From: Nitrosomonadales bacterium
GTDB lineage: Bacteria > Pseudomonadota > Gammaproteobacteria > Burkholderiales > SG8-41
Direction: 5' to 3'
Length of the DNA stretch: 5,894 nucleotides
Assembly: GCA_009885185.1 (NCBI GenBank)
Contig: VFLF01000011.1
Span: 1 to 5,894 of the forward strand
Under the pieces are notes generated by a model. That model saw nothing but the letters and a program-made list of their open reading frames with translations. It did not search any database and was not told where the DNA came from. Below, piece after piece: positions 5,060 to 5,894 of this stretch. Made by a program: the position numbers and the translations under genes. Every line of letters starts with the position of its first letter. Within the stretch, counting starts at the first letter, position 1.

Positions 5060-5894
5060 ATGCGAACCAAGTGGCGGAGTGCCGTGGCGTTGCTGCTGCC
5101 GTTGTGCGCTGCGGCCAACGTGGCTGCACAGCCTTATCCCAGCAAGCCGATTCGTTTTGTGGTGGGCTTTGGCGCCGGCGGTGGCAACGATCTGATCGCG
5201 CGCATTCTGAGCCGCAAGTTGACCGACAGCATGGGACAGCAGGTGATCGTGGACAACCGCCCCGGCGGCGCGGGCATCGTCGCCGCGGTGATGACGGCGA
5301 AGGCGCCGCCCGATGGCTACACCCTGTTCGCCGGCAGCATCAGCACGCTGGCCACCAACGTCAGCATGCACGCAAAGTTGCCGTACGATCCGCTGCGTGA
5401 TTTCGCGCCGATTACCACGACGACGCTCAGTCCCTATTTGTTTGCGGTAAATCCGTCGGTGCAGGCCGCCACGCTAAAGGATTTCATCGCGCTGGCAAAA
5501 GCCGCGCCGCGCAAGATCAATTACGGGTCGGCGGGCAGCGGTGGCGGCAATCATTTGTCGCAGGAGATGTTTAAGTTCATGGCGGGCATCGACATGGTGC
5601 ATGTGCCGTACAAGGGCGCGGCCGAGCAGGTCACCGCGCTGATTGCCAATGAAGTGCAGATGAGTTGCATCCAGGTGCAGGTGGCGCTGACGCAGGCGCG
5701 CGCCGGTCGTCTGCGCGCGCTGGCAATCACCGGTGCGCAGCGTCTGGCCATCGCACCCGATGTGCCCACAGTCGCGGAAGCCGGCGTGCCGGGTTACGAG
5801 GCGACCTCGTGGCAGGGTGTGGTGGCGCCGACCGGAACGTCCAGCACCACCAGCTGCACCTGGTTGCCCAAGAGGTCTGTCACCGCCGGAGCCG
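5060..5894 (+). CDS. Bug/TctC-family tripartite tricarboxylate transporter substrate-binding protein, 3' end missing and apparently broken
   Basis: An open frame from ATG 5060 runs off the window without a stop (278 residues; the family has about 320-330). A signal peptide is visible (hydrophobic 8-22, likely cleavage after V-A-A at 21-23), followed by Q-P-Y-P-S-K-P. The family motifs are V-G-F-G-A-G-G-G-N-D (35-44), N-R-P-G-G (66-70), P-D-G-Y-T (84-88), V-P-Y-K-G (182-186), G-R-L-R-A-L-A-I-T-G (216-225) and P-D-V-P-T (233-237). Homology is normal through W-Q-G-V-V-A-P-T-G-T (251-260). After that the expected Pro and helical C-terminal domain are replaced by a low-sense run rich in Ser and Thr. 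From about 5840 the DNA makes sense on the opposite strand instead, so the final ~18 residues are not genuine. It follows the dehydrogenase in one operon and presumably serves the same pathway. Confidence 0.88.
   Translation, partial: MRTKWRSAVALLLPLCAAANVAAQPYPSKPIRFVVGFGAGGGNDLIARILSRKLTDSMGQQVIVDNRPGGAGIVAAVMTAKAPPDGYTLFAGSISTLATNVSMHAKLPYDPLRDFAPITTTTLSPYLFAVNPSVQAATLKDFIALAKAAPRKINYGSAGSGGGNHLSQEMFKFMAGIDMVHVPYKGAAEQVTALIANEVQMSCIQVQVALTQARAGRLRALAITGAQRLAIAPDVPTVAEAGVPGYEATSWQGVVAPTGTSSTTSCTWLPKRSVTAGA
5834..5892 (-). pseudogene. Inverted fragment of another Bug/TctC gene at the window edge
   Basis: Read on the minus strand from 5892, the last bases give APAVTDLLGNQVQLVVLD followed by V-P. 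This matches the middle of Bug proteins, which after V-P-Y-K-G typically read G-x-x-P-A-x-T-D-L-L-G-G-Q-V-x-L-M-F. The corresponding parts of the two other Bug genes in this window are A-G-P-A-Q-N-D-L-L-G-G-H-I-E-L-M-F and A-A-E-Q-V-T-A-L-I-A-N-E-V-Q-M, so it is a different paralogue and not a local duplicate. Its 5' part lies beyond the window and its 3' part is lost at the junction with the plus-strand Bug gene near 5830-5841. It may be a true rearrangement or a chimeric join made during amplification or assembly. Confidence 0.6.

Noticed and set aside
4484..5371. A 295-codon minus-strand frame spanning the dehydrogenase-Bug junction
   Set aside because: It crosses two genuine coding regions and their ribosome site, is rich in His, Arg and Gln, and shows no domain.
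1..5894. CRISPR array, tRNA/rRNA, insertion sequence or defence system
   Set aside because: No regularly spaced repeats, cloverleaf-like segment, transposase frame or terminal inverted repeats were seen; nearly all sequence is explained by the genes listed.

Overview
The window is GC-rich, gene-dense bacterial DNA. Its gene content (several Bug/TctC periplasmic solute receptors, a type IV pilus retraction ATPase of PilU type, and stand-alone catabolic enzymes) points to a betaproteobacterium, most likely a Burkholderiales member, where orphan Bug receptors are greatly expanded. This taxonomic call is inferred from gene content, not from a search. Both edges cut through Bug-type genes, so the window may be a short contig.

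Layout from left to right: (1) 1-336, plus strand, the C-terminal third of a Bug receptor whose start lies outside the window. (2) 407-1270, minus strand, a TauD/TfdA-type Fe(II)/2-oxoglutarate dioxygenase, convergent with (1). (3) 1389-2375, minus strand, a complete Bug receptor just upstream of the dioxygenase and probably co-transcribed with it. (4) 2481-3656, minus strand, a PilU-type ATPase without an adjacent pilT. (5) 3657-3880, a divergent intergenic region with small dyads. (6) 3881-5050, plus strand, an iron-containing alcohol dehydrogenase/maleylacetate reductase-like enzyme. (7) 5060 to the window end, plus strand, a Bug receptor translationally coupled to (6). Its recognisable homology stops near 5840, and the last ~55 bases instead encode, on the minus strand, part of a different Bug protein.

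The genes form two receptor-enzyme pairs: Bug plus dioxygenase on the minus strand, and dehydrogenase plus Bug on the plus strand. Each pair is easiest to read as uptake or sensing of an organic (probably carboxylated) compound matched to a catabolic enzyme, but no substrate can be deduced. No TctA/TctB membrane permease genes are present, so the receptors are orphans here. The pilU gene is a functional outsider inserted between the two pairs.

I found no RNA genes, CRISPR arrays, insertion sequences or defence system, and no convincing undescribed system. The observations most worth checking are the inverted Bug fragment at the right edge, the loss of the metal-binding Asp in the dehydrogenase, and the isolated pilU.
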